DNA from: Erysipelotrichaceae bacterium
GTDB lineage: Bacteria > Bacillota_I > Bacilli_A > Erysipelotrichales > Erysipelotrichaceae
Reading direction: 5' to 3'
Length of the DNA: 60,647 nucleotides
Assembly (NCBI GenBank): GCA_017404205.1
Contig: JAFRCV010000011.1
Location: forward strand, 1-60,647
In this document: positions 1 through 9,426 of the stretch, piece after piece
Numbering within the stretch: position 1 is the first letter of the stretch
Layout of the letters: each line of letters opens with the position of its first letter
Translations under genes and position numbers: made by a program
The notes under the pieces: generated by a model
The model's database searches: none
Told to the model about the DNA's origin: nothing
What the model saw: the letters and a program-made list of their open reading frames with translations, nothing else

Positions 1-195
1 CTAAGTGCTAAAGAGTACAAGGATCCTTTTGAAAAGCCAACACAAACAAGACTCCTTTAGGAGTTAAATCCCAACAGGGGTAATACACAATAGAGCTTGA
101 ATATATAATATTTCAAGCAACGCCTTGAGACGTGGTGAAGATCAATAGCCTTATAGGCTTAGAGAAAACCACCCGTTATCACGGGTGGTAATTAT
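1..195 (+). mobile_element. Right end of an IS200/IS605-type (tnpB-like) element with omega-RNA-like folds
   Basis: This stretch has a 19-codon open frame ending in TAG at 58-60 and then a run of hairpins: 51-64 (ACTCC/GGAGT), 95-118 (GCTTGAA/TTCAAGC), 147-159 (AGCC/GGCT) and a strong 8-bp stem at 168-189 (ACCACCCG/CGGGTGGT). A protein tail running into multi-hairpin RNA and closing with a CCACCCG-type hairpin matches the tnpB 3' end and omega-RNA layout of IS605-family elements. The transposase body lies outside the window. The family call is inference from this layout. If correct, the RNA guide would begin just after about position 190, in the sequence leading into the next gene. Confidence 0.5.
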
Positions 196-229
196 TTTAT
201 TGAAAGATATAAAATAAATAAGGGAAATT

Positions 230-1255
230 ATGTTTAAAGTAAGCACAAGAATTATCCTTATAGGGTTAATAGTTATAGCGGCAATAGGCTTTTTGATATC
301 GGACTTTCATCTATTCGATAATAAAAGTAGCAGTGAGATTGTATTTAATAAATTAGATTATACACAAGAATTGCTTGCTAATATTGTGAATTGGAATGAT
401 GATAGTGTAGAAGTTATTGTAAATAATAAAGTGAATAATACCATTTTTCCAAAAGGCAGCAAATTAACAGTTTTGTTTAATGACGAAACAAGGTTCATTG
501 ATGTTGATGGAACAATCATTAATTATGATTCTAAAAGATCAATCTTTAAACCACAAATAGAAAACATTCTTAAATGGTCCGAAGGTGCTGTTATTCAAAT
601 AGAATTTGATTATTATGAAGATTATGTAGAAACTGCTAATTCTGAAAATCACGTAATAGGAAAAGTTATAGAGTATGCTGATGTGCTTGCTTATAGCCCA
701 ATAGTTGAAGGAATAGAAAACTATGATAAGTATTATTTTATTAAAATATATAAAGGCGATCTTGATTCAAATCTTTCAATATTTCCTGATAATAAAAAAA
801 TGTTGAATAGTTCAATATTCAAATCTTATCTGCAAGAAGATTTATTCAATATTTCAGGTTACATATTATTAGATGCATATTATAGCGCTGAAGAATATTC
901 AAAAGAAGTAAAGCGTTTAAAAGACATTAGTATGACTATTCATGAATCATGCAGAAATGATTCTAAAAAATATGTAAATATTATTAAATATGATGATAGT
1001 TCTTATGATTATCCATCATACATAACAATTGATGGATTTGCTGGAAAATATGAATACGCTTTACTTAATGAAAAAGAAAATAAAATTACATATTTATATT
1101 TAGCATATCCAGACATTAATAATAACAGCTATAACAAGTATTTAAAAAAAGAAAAAAATAACTACACTCAAAATGATTCATTAAAATCATTTTCTATCTA
1201 TAATCACAGTTTTGATAATGGAAAATCATTTAATGAAGTTGATGATTGTGAATAA
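230..1255 (+). CDS. Exported or membrane-anchored protein of unknown function
   Basis: A 341-aa protein with an N-terminal hydrophobic segment (about residues 7-24, IILIGLIVIAAIGFLI) after a short basic start, so it is probably anchored with the bulk outside. The rest is hydrophilic, rich in Tyr, Asn, Asp and Lys, with no motif I recognise. It starts 40 bases after the IS605-like right end and has only a weak AGGGA ribosome site. It may be cargo next to the mobile element or an ordinary envelope protein. Confidence 0.7.
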   Translation: MFKVSTRIILIGLIVIAAIGFLISDFHLFDNKSSSEIVFNKLDYTQELLANIVNWNDDSVEVIVNNKVNNTIFPKGSKLTVLFNDETRFIDVDGTIINYDSKRSIFKPQIENILKWSEGAVIQIEFDYYEDYVETANSENHVIGKVIEYADVLAYSPIVEGIENYDKYYFIKIYKGDLDSNLSIFPDNKKMLNSSIFKSYLQEDLFNISGYILLDAYYSAEEYSKEVKRLKDISMTIHESCRNDSKKYVNIIKYDDSSYDYPSYITIDGFAGKYEYALLNEKENKITYLYLAYPDINNNSYNKYLKKEKNNYTQNDSLKSFSIYNHSFDNGKSFNEVDDCE

Positions 1256-1282
1256 TATGTAGAAAATTATTATAATAATACT

Positions 1283-1750
1283 ATGTCAATTAGAAAAGCG
1301 AATATAAATGATGTAAATGGAATAAACGCCTTGTTATATCAAGTCCAAGATGTTCATGCTAATGGAAGACCCGATATATTTATTAAGGGCACAAAGAAAT
1401 TCAAAGATGAAGAATTAATTGAAATATTAAATGGCAATGATTTAATTTTCTATGTATATGAAGCAAATAAGAAAATACTTGGCTATATTTGTATTAAAAT
1501 AATTATTGAAAGTGAAAGCTTTTCTAAATATGCTAGAAAAGAATTATATATTGAAGATTTGTGTGTTGATGAAAATTATCGACACCAGGGAATAGCTAAA
1601 GAATTGTATGATTATATAATTGAATTAGCTAAAAAAGAAGGATGTTCACATATTACATTAAATGTATGGGAACTAAATAAAAATGCTAAAGAATTCTATA
1701 AGAAGATGGGCATGAACCCTTTAAAAACAATTATGGAATTTAAATTATAA
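1283..1750 (+). CDS. GNAT family N-acetyltransferase
   Basis: A 155-aa protein of normal size for a single GNAT domain. The acetyl-CoA pyrophosphate loop is visible as RHQGIAKELYDYI (about residues 100-112, Q/R-x-x-G-x-A form), preceded by the beta-strand IEDLCVDENY. The C-terminal strand NVWELNKNAKEFYKKMGM is typical of small-molecule or protein N-acetyltransferases such as the RimI-like group. The acceptor is unknown. It lies 27 bases after the exported protein and 15 bases before the aminopeptidase, so co-transcription is likely. No clear ribosome site precedes the ATG. Confidence 0.88.
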   Translation: MSIRKANINDVNGINALLYQVQDVHANGRPDIFIKGTKKFKDEELIEILNGNDLIFYVYEANKKILGYICIKIIIESESFSKYARKELYIEDLCVDENYRHQGIAKELYDYIIELAKKEGCSHITLNVWELNKNAKEFYKKMGMNPLKTIMEFKL

Positions 1751-1765
1751 AAAAAGGAGAAAAAT

Positions 1766-3136
1766 ATGGAAACAGCATGGTCAAAGTATACTGGTAGTAA
1801 AATGAAACCTTTAATGGATTTCGCTGATGATTATAAGAAATTCTTAAATGCTTCAAAATCAGAAAGAGAGGTTGTTAAAAGCTCTATTGAACTTGCGAAG
1901 AAAGCAGGTTTTAAAGATTTATCTAAAGCTACTAAATTAAAAGCTGGTGATAAAGTTTATTATAATAATCGTGGTAAATCTCTAGTATTGTTTGTAGTAG
2001 GAAAAGAGAAAATTGAAAACGGACTAAACATTCTAGGTGCACATATTGATTCGCCAAGACTTGATTTAAAACAAAATCCACTTTATGAAGATGGCGGCAT
2101 TGCTTTATTTGATACACATTATTATGGTGGCATTAAGAAATATCAATGGGTAGCTCAACCATTGTCTTTACATGGTGTTGTTTGCAAGAAAGATGGTACA
2201 AAAGTTGATATCGTCATTGGTGAAAAGGATGATGATCCAATATTTGGTATTTCTGATTTGTTGATTCATTTAGCAGCAGATCAAATGGCTAAAACTGGCG
2301 CTAAAGTTGTTGAAGGTGAAGATTTAAATGTCTTTGTTGGCTCAATTCCTGCAAAAGGGAAAGATGAAAAAGAACCTGTCAAAAAAGCTATTCTTGACTT
2401 ACTAAAGAAAGAATATGATATTGAAGAAGCAGACTTTGTAAGTGCTGAATTTGAAATGCTTCCTGCTGGTAAAGCTAGAGATTATGGTTTTGATTCTTCA
2501 ATGGTATTTGCGTATGGACAAGATGATAAGGTTTGTGCGTATACATCATTAAGAGCAATCTTAGAAATGGATAAACCAAATAGAACTAGCTGTTGCATAT
2601 TAAGCGATAAGGAAGAAGTTGGTTCACAAGGTAACACTGGTATGCAATCTAGAGCATTTGAAAATGCAATTGCTGAGTTAATGAATAAAAAAGGTGAATA
2701 TAATGAATTAGCTTTAAGACATTGCTTAACAAATTCAATGATGTTATCAAGCGATGTTAGTGCAGCTTTTGATCCAAACTATCCAAGTGCAAGTTCTCCA
2801 AATAACAATAACGCTTATTTTGGAAGAGGCATTGTCTTTAATAAATACACTGGTTCAAGAGGCAAAGGCGGATCTAATGATGCTAATCCAGAATTTATTG
2901 CTAAAATTAGAAAAGTTATGGATGATAATAAGGTTGCCTTCCAAACTAGCGAACTTGGAAGAGTTGACCAAGGTGGTGGAGGTACCATCGCCTATATCTT
3001 AGCTAATTTAGATATTGAAGTAATTGATGCTGGTATTGCTTTACATAATATGCATGCCTGCTATGAAGTGGCAAGTAAAGTAGATATCTATGAAGCTTAT
3101 AGAGCTTATGTAGCATTCTTAAAGGATATGAAATAA
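1766..3136 (+). CDS. M18 family zinc aminopeptidase
   Basis: A 456-aa cytoplasmic metallopeptidase that should remove N-terminal residues from peptides. The M18 signature is clear: GAHIDSPRLDL (about residues 91-101) carries the first metal-binding His/Asp pair, SDKEEVGSQGNTGM (about 275-288) holds the catalytic Glu-Glu region, and the C-terminal LHNMHACYE supplies the last His ligand. Length is normal for the family. A good AAGGAG ribosome site sits 6-7 bases before the ATG, and an intrinsic terminator follows directly. M18 enzymes commonly prefer acidic or hydrophobic N-termini; specificity cannot be read from sequence. Confidence 0.95.
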   Translation: METAWSKYTGSKMKPLMDFADDYKKFLNASKSEREVVKSSIELAKKAGFKDLSKATKLKAGDKVYYNNRGKSLVLFVVGKEKIENGLNILGAHIDSPRLDLKQNPLYEDGGIALFDTHYYGGIKKYQWVAQPLSLHGVVCKKDGTKVDIVIGEKDDDPIFGISDLLIHLAADQMAKTGAKVVEGEDLNVFVGSIPAKGKDEKEPVKKAILDLLKKEYDIEEADFVSAEFEMLPAGKARDYGFDSSMVFAYGQDDKVCAYTSLRAILEMDKPNRTSCCILSDKEEVGSQGNTGMQSRAFENAIAELMNKKGEYNELALRHCLTNSMMLSSDVSAAFDPNYPSASSPNNNNAYFGRGIVFNKYTGSRGKGGSNDANPEFIAKIRKVMDDNKVAFQTSELGRVDQGGGGTIAYILANLDIEVIDAGIALHNMHACYEVASKVDIYEAYRAYVAFLKDMK

Positions 3137-3137
3137 T

Positions 3138-3159
3138 AAAGGGCTAGATAGCCCTTTTT
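3138..3159 (+). terminator. Intrinsic terminator after the aminopeptidase
   Basis: An 8-bp stem AAAGGGCT/AGCCCTTT with a short loop, followed by a T run, immediately after the aminopeptidase stop codon and 15 bases before the next ATG. Confidence 0.85.
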
Positions 3160-3173
3160 GATAGAATGAAGTT

Positions 3174-4838
3174 ATGAAAAAGAAACGTAAAACATTAGTC
3201 ACAATTATCATTATTCTTTTAATTCTTATTTGTCTTGCTTTAGCTTGCTTTTTTATTATAAACAACATGAAGCCAAAGACCAACACTATGTATCTTGCGA
3301 GTAAGTCAAGCACTGTTTCTATACTAAGCAGTGAACATGAAGAAATATCTTTTGTTAGAGGAACAAAAATTGAAGTATCTGAAAGAATAAAAAAAATTGA
3401 TGATATTGAATATCTAAAAGCCTATGTAGATGATCAAGAATACTATGTATTAGCTGCCAATCTAGTTGAAAATAAAGAAGATGCTGTATTAGAAGATAAA
3501 CTATGGGTATATAGAACTTGCAGTGTATATGAAAACTTTGAGGGTAGTAAATTAAATGGACTAATCTATAAAGGCGAAGAAATTGATATCACTTCACATT
3601 CGCCACTAAAAGATGATGGAACAGTTGATCGCTATGGATTTGATGGTGGCTATATTTTAAGTAAATATTTAACTGATGATGAACAATATGCCAAAAGTTT
3701 GGACAATTCAAGCTATGCAATTAGATTACAAAGCAGTACTGTAAATCCATATGGTGCAGGTAGCGCAAGTACTTTAGACTATTATCCAAATGAAAAGCCT
3801 GTTTTTGAAGATAATAAGATGCCAGATATTTGTCAGGCTTTATATATCAATACCGAGGCTTTATATGATATAGAAGATTACATCGATTATGCTTTAAGCA
3901 CAAATGTGAATAGTTTTGTTATTGATATAAGAGATTCACATATTGTATCTTATGCTTCACCAATAATGGAAAAATATTCCCCAAGTACTTATAAAGCCGC
4001 AGCTTTCACAAAAGATGAATTTATCCAAAAAGTCAAAAAATGTAAGGATGCCGGATTATATGTAATAGCACGTATCACTGTTTTCAAAGATTCAAATTTT
4101 ATGAATGACCATCCTGAATATGCCATATTAGACAAAGATGACAACAACAATCCATTTAGATATGGAGGAGCATATTGGCCAAGCGCTTATGTTAGAGAAG
4201 TTTGGGAATATAATGTTGAGTTATCAAAAGAATGTATAAGCGATATAGGCTTTAATGAAATACAATACGACTATGTGCGTTTCCCAGAACAAATAGATTA
4301 TTTTGCAGATGTTTTAAATGCTTTAGATTTAAGAAACACTTATAATGAAACACGTGCTGAAGCGATACAAAGATTCTTAATGTATGCATGTGATGAGATA
4401 CATGCGTTACATGGATATGTTTCTGCCGATGTCTTTGGCGAAACATCAGAGGGCTATGTATGTGCTTATGGACAATTTTTGCCAGCTATTTCGAATGTTG
4501 TTGATGTCGTTTCTCCAATGCCATACCCAGATCACTTCAGCCCACATTTTTATGGTATTGAAGAAGTTGTTTGGGAAGTGCCATATAAATTACTCACAAT
4601 ATGGGGTGCGAACACTTTAAGACAACAATCTTTAATTCCTACACCTGCTAAAGTAAGAACTTATATTCAAGGCTACAACGCCATATACGAACCGTTTGTA
4701 TTCTATGATAATGAAAAAGTTGATGAACAAATAAGAGCTTTAATTGATAGTGGAATATATGATGGATATATAGTTTGGAACTCAGGCAGTTATTTAGATA
4801 CCTATCAGTTATTTAAAGAAGCCCTATCAAGTCACTAA
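3174..4838 (+). CDS. Membrane-anchored putative glycoside hydrolase (DUF4015)
   Basis: A 554-aa protein with a basic start and one membrane segment (about residues 8-29), so the rest should face outside. Residues about 40-200 form a beta-rich region that may be SH3-like. From about residue 220 onward it matches the DUF4015 TIM-barrel putative glycosyl hydrolase family: the motifs NSFVIDIRDSH, GLYVIARITVFKD, NEIQYDYVRFPE and a late SPMPYPDHF are hallmarks. Acidic residues in DIRD and QYDYVRFPE are candidate catalytic positions. Substrate is unknown; a surface polysaccharide or peptidoglycan role is plausible. It is a single-gene unit between two terminators. Confidence 0.85.
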   Translation: MKKKRKTLVTIIIILLILICLALACFFIINNMKPKTNTMYLASKSSTVSILSSEHEEISFVRGTKIEVSERIKKIDDIEYLKAYVDDQEYYVLAANLVENKEDAVLEDKLWVYRTCSVYENFEGSKLNGLIYKGEEIDITSHSPLKDDGTVDRYGFDGGYILSKYLTDDEQYAKSLDNSSYAIRLQSSTVNPYGAGSASTLDYYPNEKPVFEDNKMPDICQALYINTEALYDIEDYIDYALSTNVNSFVIDIRDSHIVSYASPIMEKYSPSTYKAAAFTKDEFIQKVKKCKDAGLYVIARITVFKDSNFMNDHPEYAILDKDDNNNPFRYGGAYWPSAYVREVWEYNVELSKECISDIGFNEIQYDYVRFPEQIDYFADVLNALDLRNTYNETRAEAIQRFLMYACDEIHALHGYVSADVFGETSEGYVCAYGQFLPAISNVVDVVSPMPYPDHFSPHFYGIEEVVWEVPYKLLTIWGANTLRQQSLIPTPAKVRTYIQGYNAIYEPFVFYDNEKVDEQIRALIDSGIYDGYIVWNSGSYLDTYQLFKEALSSH

Positions 4839-4850
4839 TTAAAATATTAA

Positions 4851-4880
4851 AAATCCTTATAAAAAAATAAGGATTTTTTT
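4851..4880 (+). terminator. Intrinsic terminator after the DUF4015 gene
   Basis: A 10-bp stem AAATCCTTAT/ATAAGGATTT with an A6 loop and a T-rich tail. It separates the glycosidase gene from the pilus-like operon that begins at 4927. Confidence 0.85.
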
Positions 4881-4926
4881 ATTATGCCAGTAATAAAGAT
4901 ATACAGGGAACTAGAAAGGAGAACAA

Positions 4927-5103
4927 ATGAAAGCGTTTTTTGAAGAATACGGATTAGCTGTAGTAGCTGCTTTTGTGATTATTTTATTACTTTCGGTATC
5001 AAAGAATTTAGGTGATGTTGTTGATGCAGATGCTTCAGGTATTATGGGTAATTTTAGTGAAAAATTAACCGATAGAATCGTTGAGTATAATTTGCAACCA
5101 TAG
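4927..5103 (+). CDS. Small pilin-like membrane protein (58 aa), first gene of the Tad-like operon
   Basis: A 58-aa protein that starts MKAFFEEYGL, continues as a single hydrophobic helix (about residues 10-23) and ends as a short polar tail. A ribosome site AAAGGAG lies a few bases upstream, and the stop is 15 bases before the ATPase gene, itself preceded by AAAGGAGG. Size and architecture resemble Flp/Tad pilins, including a Glu-Tyr pair just before the helix, but there is almost no leader peptide and no Gly at the expected cleavage point. The same start tag recurs in four other small proteins of this operon. It is the best candidate for the major subunit. Confidence 0.75.
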   Translation: MKAFFEEYGLAVVAAFVIILLLSVSKNLGDVVDADASGIMGNFSEKLTDRIVEYNLQP

Positions 5104-5118
5104 AAAGGAGGATGACGG

Positions 5119-6186
5119 ATGGCTTTAGAAATAAACGAAGAATTATTTAAAGAGTTATGGCCACTAATTCAAAACGATAACATTACCGATATTAAATGGA
5201 ATGGTTCAGCGTTATGGATTACTGATTTAAATAAAGGTCGATATATTGATGAAAATATTAAGCTTAATGAAGATTGGCTAAGAATTTTTACTAACTTAAT
5301 AGCTAATTCAGTTAATGAAAACTTTAATATATCTAAGCCTTCATTAAAAGCTGAAACTGATGAATTAAGAATTCAAGCTGTTCATAATAGTGTTTCTGGA
5401 AATAATGATATTTGTTTAGCCATCCGTAAGACCCCATCTTATTCAAGACTTTTAAAACAAGATTTAAAGAAAAACGGATATGCGAATGATTTTATTTTAA
5501 AACTATTGCCATGTTTAATGCGTTCCCATTTATCTGGCGTAATTACAGGTGATGTCGGTGCTGGCAAAACAGAATTAGAAAAATATTTATGTAGTTATAT
5601 ACCCGATAGTGATCCTATAGTGACTGTTGAAGATACTCTTGAAATGAAATTAAAAAAGCTTTATCCAAAAAAGGATATTTATTCTTTAAAAATAAATGAA
5701 ACATATTCCAATGAGCAAGCTATCAGAGATGCTTTAAGACTTAATACTAAATGGCTAATTATTTCAGAATCAAGAGGAAGAGAAATATTAAGAATTATTG
5801 AAGGTGCATCCTCTGGCTGCATAGCTCTTACTTCAATACATGCAGAAAATGTTTGGGAAGTTCCGGATCGAATTATTAATATGGCAGGTGATAATGTACG
5901 AGCAGGTTTAGAAAACGATATTTTTACTTTCTTTGATTATGCGATTAAGGTAAAAGCTGAATACTTGGAAAGTGGAATAAAAAGAAGAATAGATCAAATT
6001 TGTTTCTTTGATCGTAAGGATGGAATTAACACAACTAAAACAATAATTAAAGATGGTAAACCTTTAAGAGTAATGATTCCAGAGAGAATACTGAAGAAAT
6101 TTTATGATAATAACGAAACAGAATTCATATCAGCATATGTGAATTATTTAAAAGGTATAAAAAAGAACGTAGGTATTAGAAACTGA
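5119..6186 (+). CDS. CpaF/TadA-type secretion ATPase
   Basis: A 355-aa cytoplasmic ATPase expected to power pilus or pseudopilus assembly at the inner face of the membrane. The Walker A loop GDVGAGKT is at about residues 144-151, the Walker B-like strand WLIISESRG with catalytic Glu is at about 212-220, and the His box LTSIHAEN is near 236-244, as in the CpaF/TadA/VirB11 family. It is shorter than typical CpaF proteins, mainly at the N-terminus. It is the only motor ATPase in the cluster, so no separate retraction ATPase is seen. Its stop codon overlaps the start of the membrane-platform gene. Confidence 0.92.
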   Translation: MALEINEELFKELWPLIQNDNITDIKWNGSALWITDLNKGRYIDENIKLNEDWLRIFTNLIANSVNENFNISKPSLKAETDELRIQAVHNSVSGNNDICLAIRKTPSYSRLLKQDLKKNGYANDFILKLLPCLMRSHLSGVITGDVGAGKTELEKYLCSYIPDSDPIVTVEDTLEMKLKKLYPKKDIYSLKINETYSNEQAIRDALRLNTKWLIISESRGREILRIIEGASSGCIALTSIHAENVWEVPDRIINMAGDNVRAGLENDIFTFFDYAIKVKAEYLESGIKRRIDQICFFDRKDGINTTKTIIKDGKPLRVMIPERILKKFYDNNETEFISAYVNYLKGIKKNVGIRN

Positions 6187-7682
6187 TGAATAATATTTTA
6201 AAAAGATATAGTTTGAAAGAATTAAAAAATGACATTAGAAAATATGGTTTTAATTATGCGACAAAGGATTTTATAATAGAATCATTTTTTATAATTTTGG
6301 CAGTATTAGCGATAGCTTTCATTTCGCATCTAAGATACCAATATATTCTAATTTTAATTTCTATATCAATCTTATTGATTCCTTTTATCATTCATGCATG
6401 GTTTAAACAAAATTATAATATTAAAAATTTCTCACTTTTGTCTGACTATCTAACAAATATTATTCCCACTTTTATTCAAAAGACAAAGATACGATTTTGT
6501 CTTGGCGAATTATTTGATATTACAACCGGTAATATGAAAAACTGTATCGCAAAAGCTATAGATTATATTGATAAAACTGTAGATGACCCAGCTTTACATA
6601 AAAATGCGTTAAAGATAATAGAAGATGAATATCAAAATTCAAGAGTTATTTCTGTGCATAAATTATTGTTAAACATTGAATCTTCCAATTCAATAAACTA
6701 TGAAGATGTATGTGCGAATATGTATGAGGATATTGAAAGATGGATTAAGAGAGTTTTTTCTTTTCAAAAAGACTTAAAAAATCGTCGGAACAAACTATTA
6801 GCTTTATGCGTTATTTCCCTTTTGTTAAACAGCGCAATAAACTACATGTATATTGGTAATGATTATTTTGTTGGTTATTTAGACAGCAATATGTATCAAA
6901 TATCTACTTTATTATTTATAGTTTTCAATTTACTAATAATAACTATTATTTTGACTAAGTTACATGGAGAGTGGTTAATCAATGATACCTATTATTTAAA
7001 AGATGAAAATATAAAAAATAAATATCTTGTGTATAAAAAAGGAAAAAGCAAAAATAAAATACTAACAATTATTATTTCAAGTTTTATTCTTGCATCATCT
7101 ATTTATTTCTTTTTAAAAGGACAAATAATAATTAGTTTAATATGCATTTTCTTTTCGATAATAGTTTTAATGAATAAAAATTTACGCTATAAGAAAGCAT
7201 ATAAAACAATAAACAAAGCATTCGCAATTGAATTTCCAATTTGGTTAAGAGAAATATCATTAAATTTGAATAATTATACTGTTCTAAATGCGATAGAACA
7301 TTCTCAAAATAGCGTTTCTTATCCTTTAAGAAAAGAGCTGAGAATGTTTATTGATAAAGTTAGAAAAGACCCAACATCTGTAAAAGCTTATAATGAATTT
7401 TTAGAAGATTTTGATTTAGAAGATGCCAGATCAAGTATGAAAGTTTTATATGCATTACAAAACATCAGCAAAGATAACATTAACAAACAAACATCAAATC
7501 TTATTAGTAGAAATCAAGATATGTTAGACAAAGCAGAATCATTGAGGAACATGGACTCGATAGCTGGGATTGAAATGATTGGCTATTTGCCAATAGGATT
7601 ACTTACAATTCAAATGCTCATATCGATGTATTCAATATTTATTTACATGATGAATATGTTGAATGGTGCAATACAATTATGA
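6186..7682 (+). CDS. TadB/TadC-like inner-membrane platform protein (T2SS F-like)
   Basis: A 498-aa membrane protein with about seven hydrophobic segments (near residues 27-48, 51-73, 204-224, 239-259, 291-312, 313-329 and 464-493). The cytoplasmic part FPIWLREISLNLNNYTVLNA (about 350-370) followed by a helical region resembles the GspF/TadC helical domain. Tad systems usually have two paralogous platform proteins, TadB and TadC, each near 300 aa. Here one longer protein may do both jobs, with a helical cytoplasmic region in each half. The start overlaps the ATPase stop (TGATG), so translation is coupled. Sequence identity to known TadB/C looks low. Confidence 0.75.
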   Translation: MNNILKRYSLKELKNDIRKYGFNYATKDFIIESFFIILAVLAIAFISHLRYQYILILISISILLIPFIIHAWFKQNYNIKNFSLLSDYLTNIIPTFIQKTKIRFCLGELFDITTGNMKNCIAKAIDYIDKTVDDPALHKNALKIIEDEYQNSRVISVHKLLLNIESSNSINYEDVCANMYEDIERWIKRVFSFQKDLKNRRNKLLALCVISLLLNSAINYMYIGNDYFVGYLDSNMYQISTLLFIVFNLLIITIILTKLHGEWLINDTYYLKDENIKNKYLVYKKGKSKNKILTIIISSFILASSIYFFLKGQIIISLICIFFSIIVLMNKNLRYKKAYKTINKAFAIEFPIWLREISLNLNNYTVLNAIEHSQNSVSYPLRKELRMFIDKVRKDPTSVKAYNEFLEDFDLEDARSSMKVLYALQNISKDNINKQTSNLISRNQDMLDKAESLRNMDSIAGIEMIGYLPIGLLTIQMLISMYSIFIYMMNMLNGAIQL

Positions 7683-8089
7683 AAATTATCATTCGAATAT
7701 TTGGACTAATCGTTATTGGAATTGTTTCTACATTAATAATTATGCAAAGTTTTGAAATGAATATTTATTATGATGAATTAGTTAAAATAAGTTCTTTAGC
7801 GATGGCTAATACACAAATAGTGATGGCAGAAAATATTGAAGATAAATATCATGGAACTCAGAATTCAAGAATCTTAATTAGTAATAATGATGAATATATA
7901 AACTTATATAGAGACAATTTAAATAAATTAATTAATACCAACGCAAAATATACAATTAGCGACCATTATGCTGACTATCAAAAAGGATTGTTATATGTAA
8001 AAGTACAATGCGAATATAGGACTATTAACGGTAAGAAAAAGATGTATCAAAACAAATTATTAAACATAATTGATGTGGTAGAAGAATGA
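7679..8089 (+). CDS. Small membrane-anchored pseudopilin-like protein
   Basis: A 136-aa protein with one N-terminal membrane helix (about residues 5-24) and a polar outer domain of roughly 110 residues. Architecture is that of TadE-like or minor pseudopilin proteins, but no specific motif is seen. It starts MKIIIRIFGL, lacking the Glu-Tyr tag of the other small proteins in the operon. It overlaps both neighbours by four bases (ATGA), which argues for a fixed stoichiometric role in the same machine. Confidence 0.7.
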   Translation: MKIIIRIFGLIVIGIVSTLIIMQSFEMNIYYDELVKISSLAMANTQIVMAENIEDKYHGTQNSRILISNNDEYINLYRDNLNKLINTNAKYTISDHYADYQKGLLYVKVQCEYRTINGKKKMYQNKLLNIIDVVEE

Positions 8090-9426
8090 AAAAAATATTT
8101 ATCTATTTTTTAATAATAGCCATTATACTGGTATCAATCAATAAGAAAATATTTGCTGAAGATAATTTGCCACTTGGATTTGGTGAATGGACAACAGAGT
8201 ATAAGGAAGACAAGCATAGAATTGAGATGATTCAGTATGGAAGAAAAGTTCCTATAAAATGGTCAGACTATAGTAGTCAAATTCCTAATAATCCATACTA
8301 CAAAATAGGTGATGTAAAAATTGATTATTATGCTCATGATGGAAAGGAATATACCTGGCCCAATGCAGATGCAAAGACATTATTTATTTGGGATTTTAAA
8401 GAAAAGACCAAGTTAGTTTATTTTTATGCCGATGTAGATACTTGCGTTGACTCTAATTATTCAAATTATACAGCCCCACCATTACAACTATATTGTGATG
8501 ACAAGCTGATAGCTAGTGTTGGCTTTCATCATTATTTAAAAAACTGGGAGCCAGACATTGATTGCGATTGTTCAATATTAAAATTAGACATGTCTTATGG
8601 TGGAGGTGAAGGAAGGAATAGAACATATATAGTTTCCACAAAAGCCACAACTCAAACAGACCAATATGCTTATGTTGAAAACTGGAGCGATGGTCAAGAT
8701 TGGCGTTTTGAAAAGGAATATCCTCACCTTTATGGAGAAGAAAGCCAAATACCTGTTCAAAGAATGGTTTATTCCTATCCAGTCAAATACAGGATTGATT
8801 ATGATGCCGATGGTGGAGAAATAATTGGTGAAATTATAAGTGAATATACAATATTTGATGAAGTTCTTCTTCCAATGGCAACAAAACGCGGTTATGAATT
8901 CCTTGCTTGGACAAATCAAAATGGAATAATTTCAAAAATAGATGTTGGCAGCGTTGGTGATTTAAAGTTATTTGCTCAATATGAAAGAAGGAAACCTGAC
9001 ATTTTTGTTGCTAATAAAGCTTTTGATGAGGAAGATAGATATATTTATTTATCTGAACTTTTAGAATATGTAGAAGCTAGTGCAATTGATGAACTTGATG
9101 GAAGTATTAGTGACAAGATAGCTATTGAATATATCAAATATGAAGATAATATCTCATATAATCCAGACTATTTAGATATCAGTAAAAAACAAGTTGTCGA
9201 AATATCATTTTATGTTTATAACTCAGGTGGTAAAAAAGCTTCCATAAAAAAGAAATACTATATATTGGGAAAAGGCGAAACAATTGATAATTTAAGATAT
9301 ATAAAAATATATTCACGCTTTCTAAAAGAAGAATATAACGATTCAATAGATGATCGTTCTATATGGAAAACAGAAGATTATCAAAGCACTTTAAAAAAAG
9401 CTTATCAAAAATATAAAGGAGAATGA
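8086..9426 (+). CDS. Secreted protein with InlB B-repeat and Ig-like DUF5011-type domain
   Basis: A 446-aa protein with a cleavable-looking signal peptide (about residues 1-24, ending FAED). An N-terminal domain of about 210 residues is unrecognised. It is followed by one Listeria-Bacteroides (InlB B) repeat around residues 240-300 (YDADGGEI ... RGYEFLAWT ... LKLFAQYE), then an Ig-like stretch with EASAIDELDGSISDKI as in DUF5011-type domains. No sortase signal or C-terminal membrane segment is present. Its place inside the pilus-like operon, coupled by ATGA overlaps, suggests a tip adhesin or a secreted substrate of the machine. Confidence 0.8.
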   Translation: MKKIFIYFLIIAIILVSINKKIFAEDNLPLGFGEWTTEYKEDKHRIEMIQYGRKVPIKWSDYSSQIPNNPYYKIGDVKIDYYAHDGKEYTWPNADAKTLFIWDFKEKTKLVYFYADVDTCVDSNYSNYTAPPLQLYCDDKLIASVGFHHYLKNWEPDIDCDCSILKLDMSYGGGEGRNRTYIVSTKATTQTDQYAYVENWSDGQDWRFEKEYPHLYGEESQIPVQRMVYSYPVKYRIDYDADGGEIIGEIISEYTIFDEVLLPMATKRGYEFLAWTNQNGIISKIDVGSVGDLKLFAQYERRKPDIFVANKAFDEEDRYIYLSELLEYVEASAIDELDGSISDKIAIEYIKYEDNISYNPDYLDISKKQVVEISFYVYNSGGKKASIKKKYYILGKGETIDNLRYIKIYSRFLKEEYNDSIDDRSIWKTEDYQSTLKKAYQKYKGE

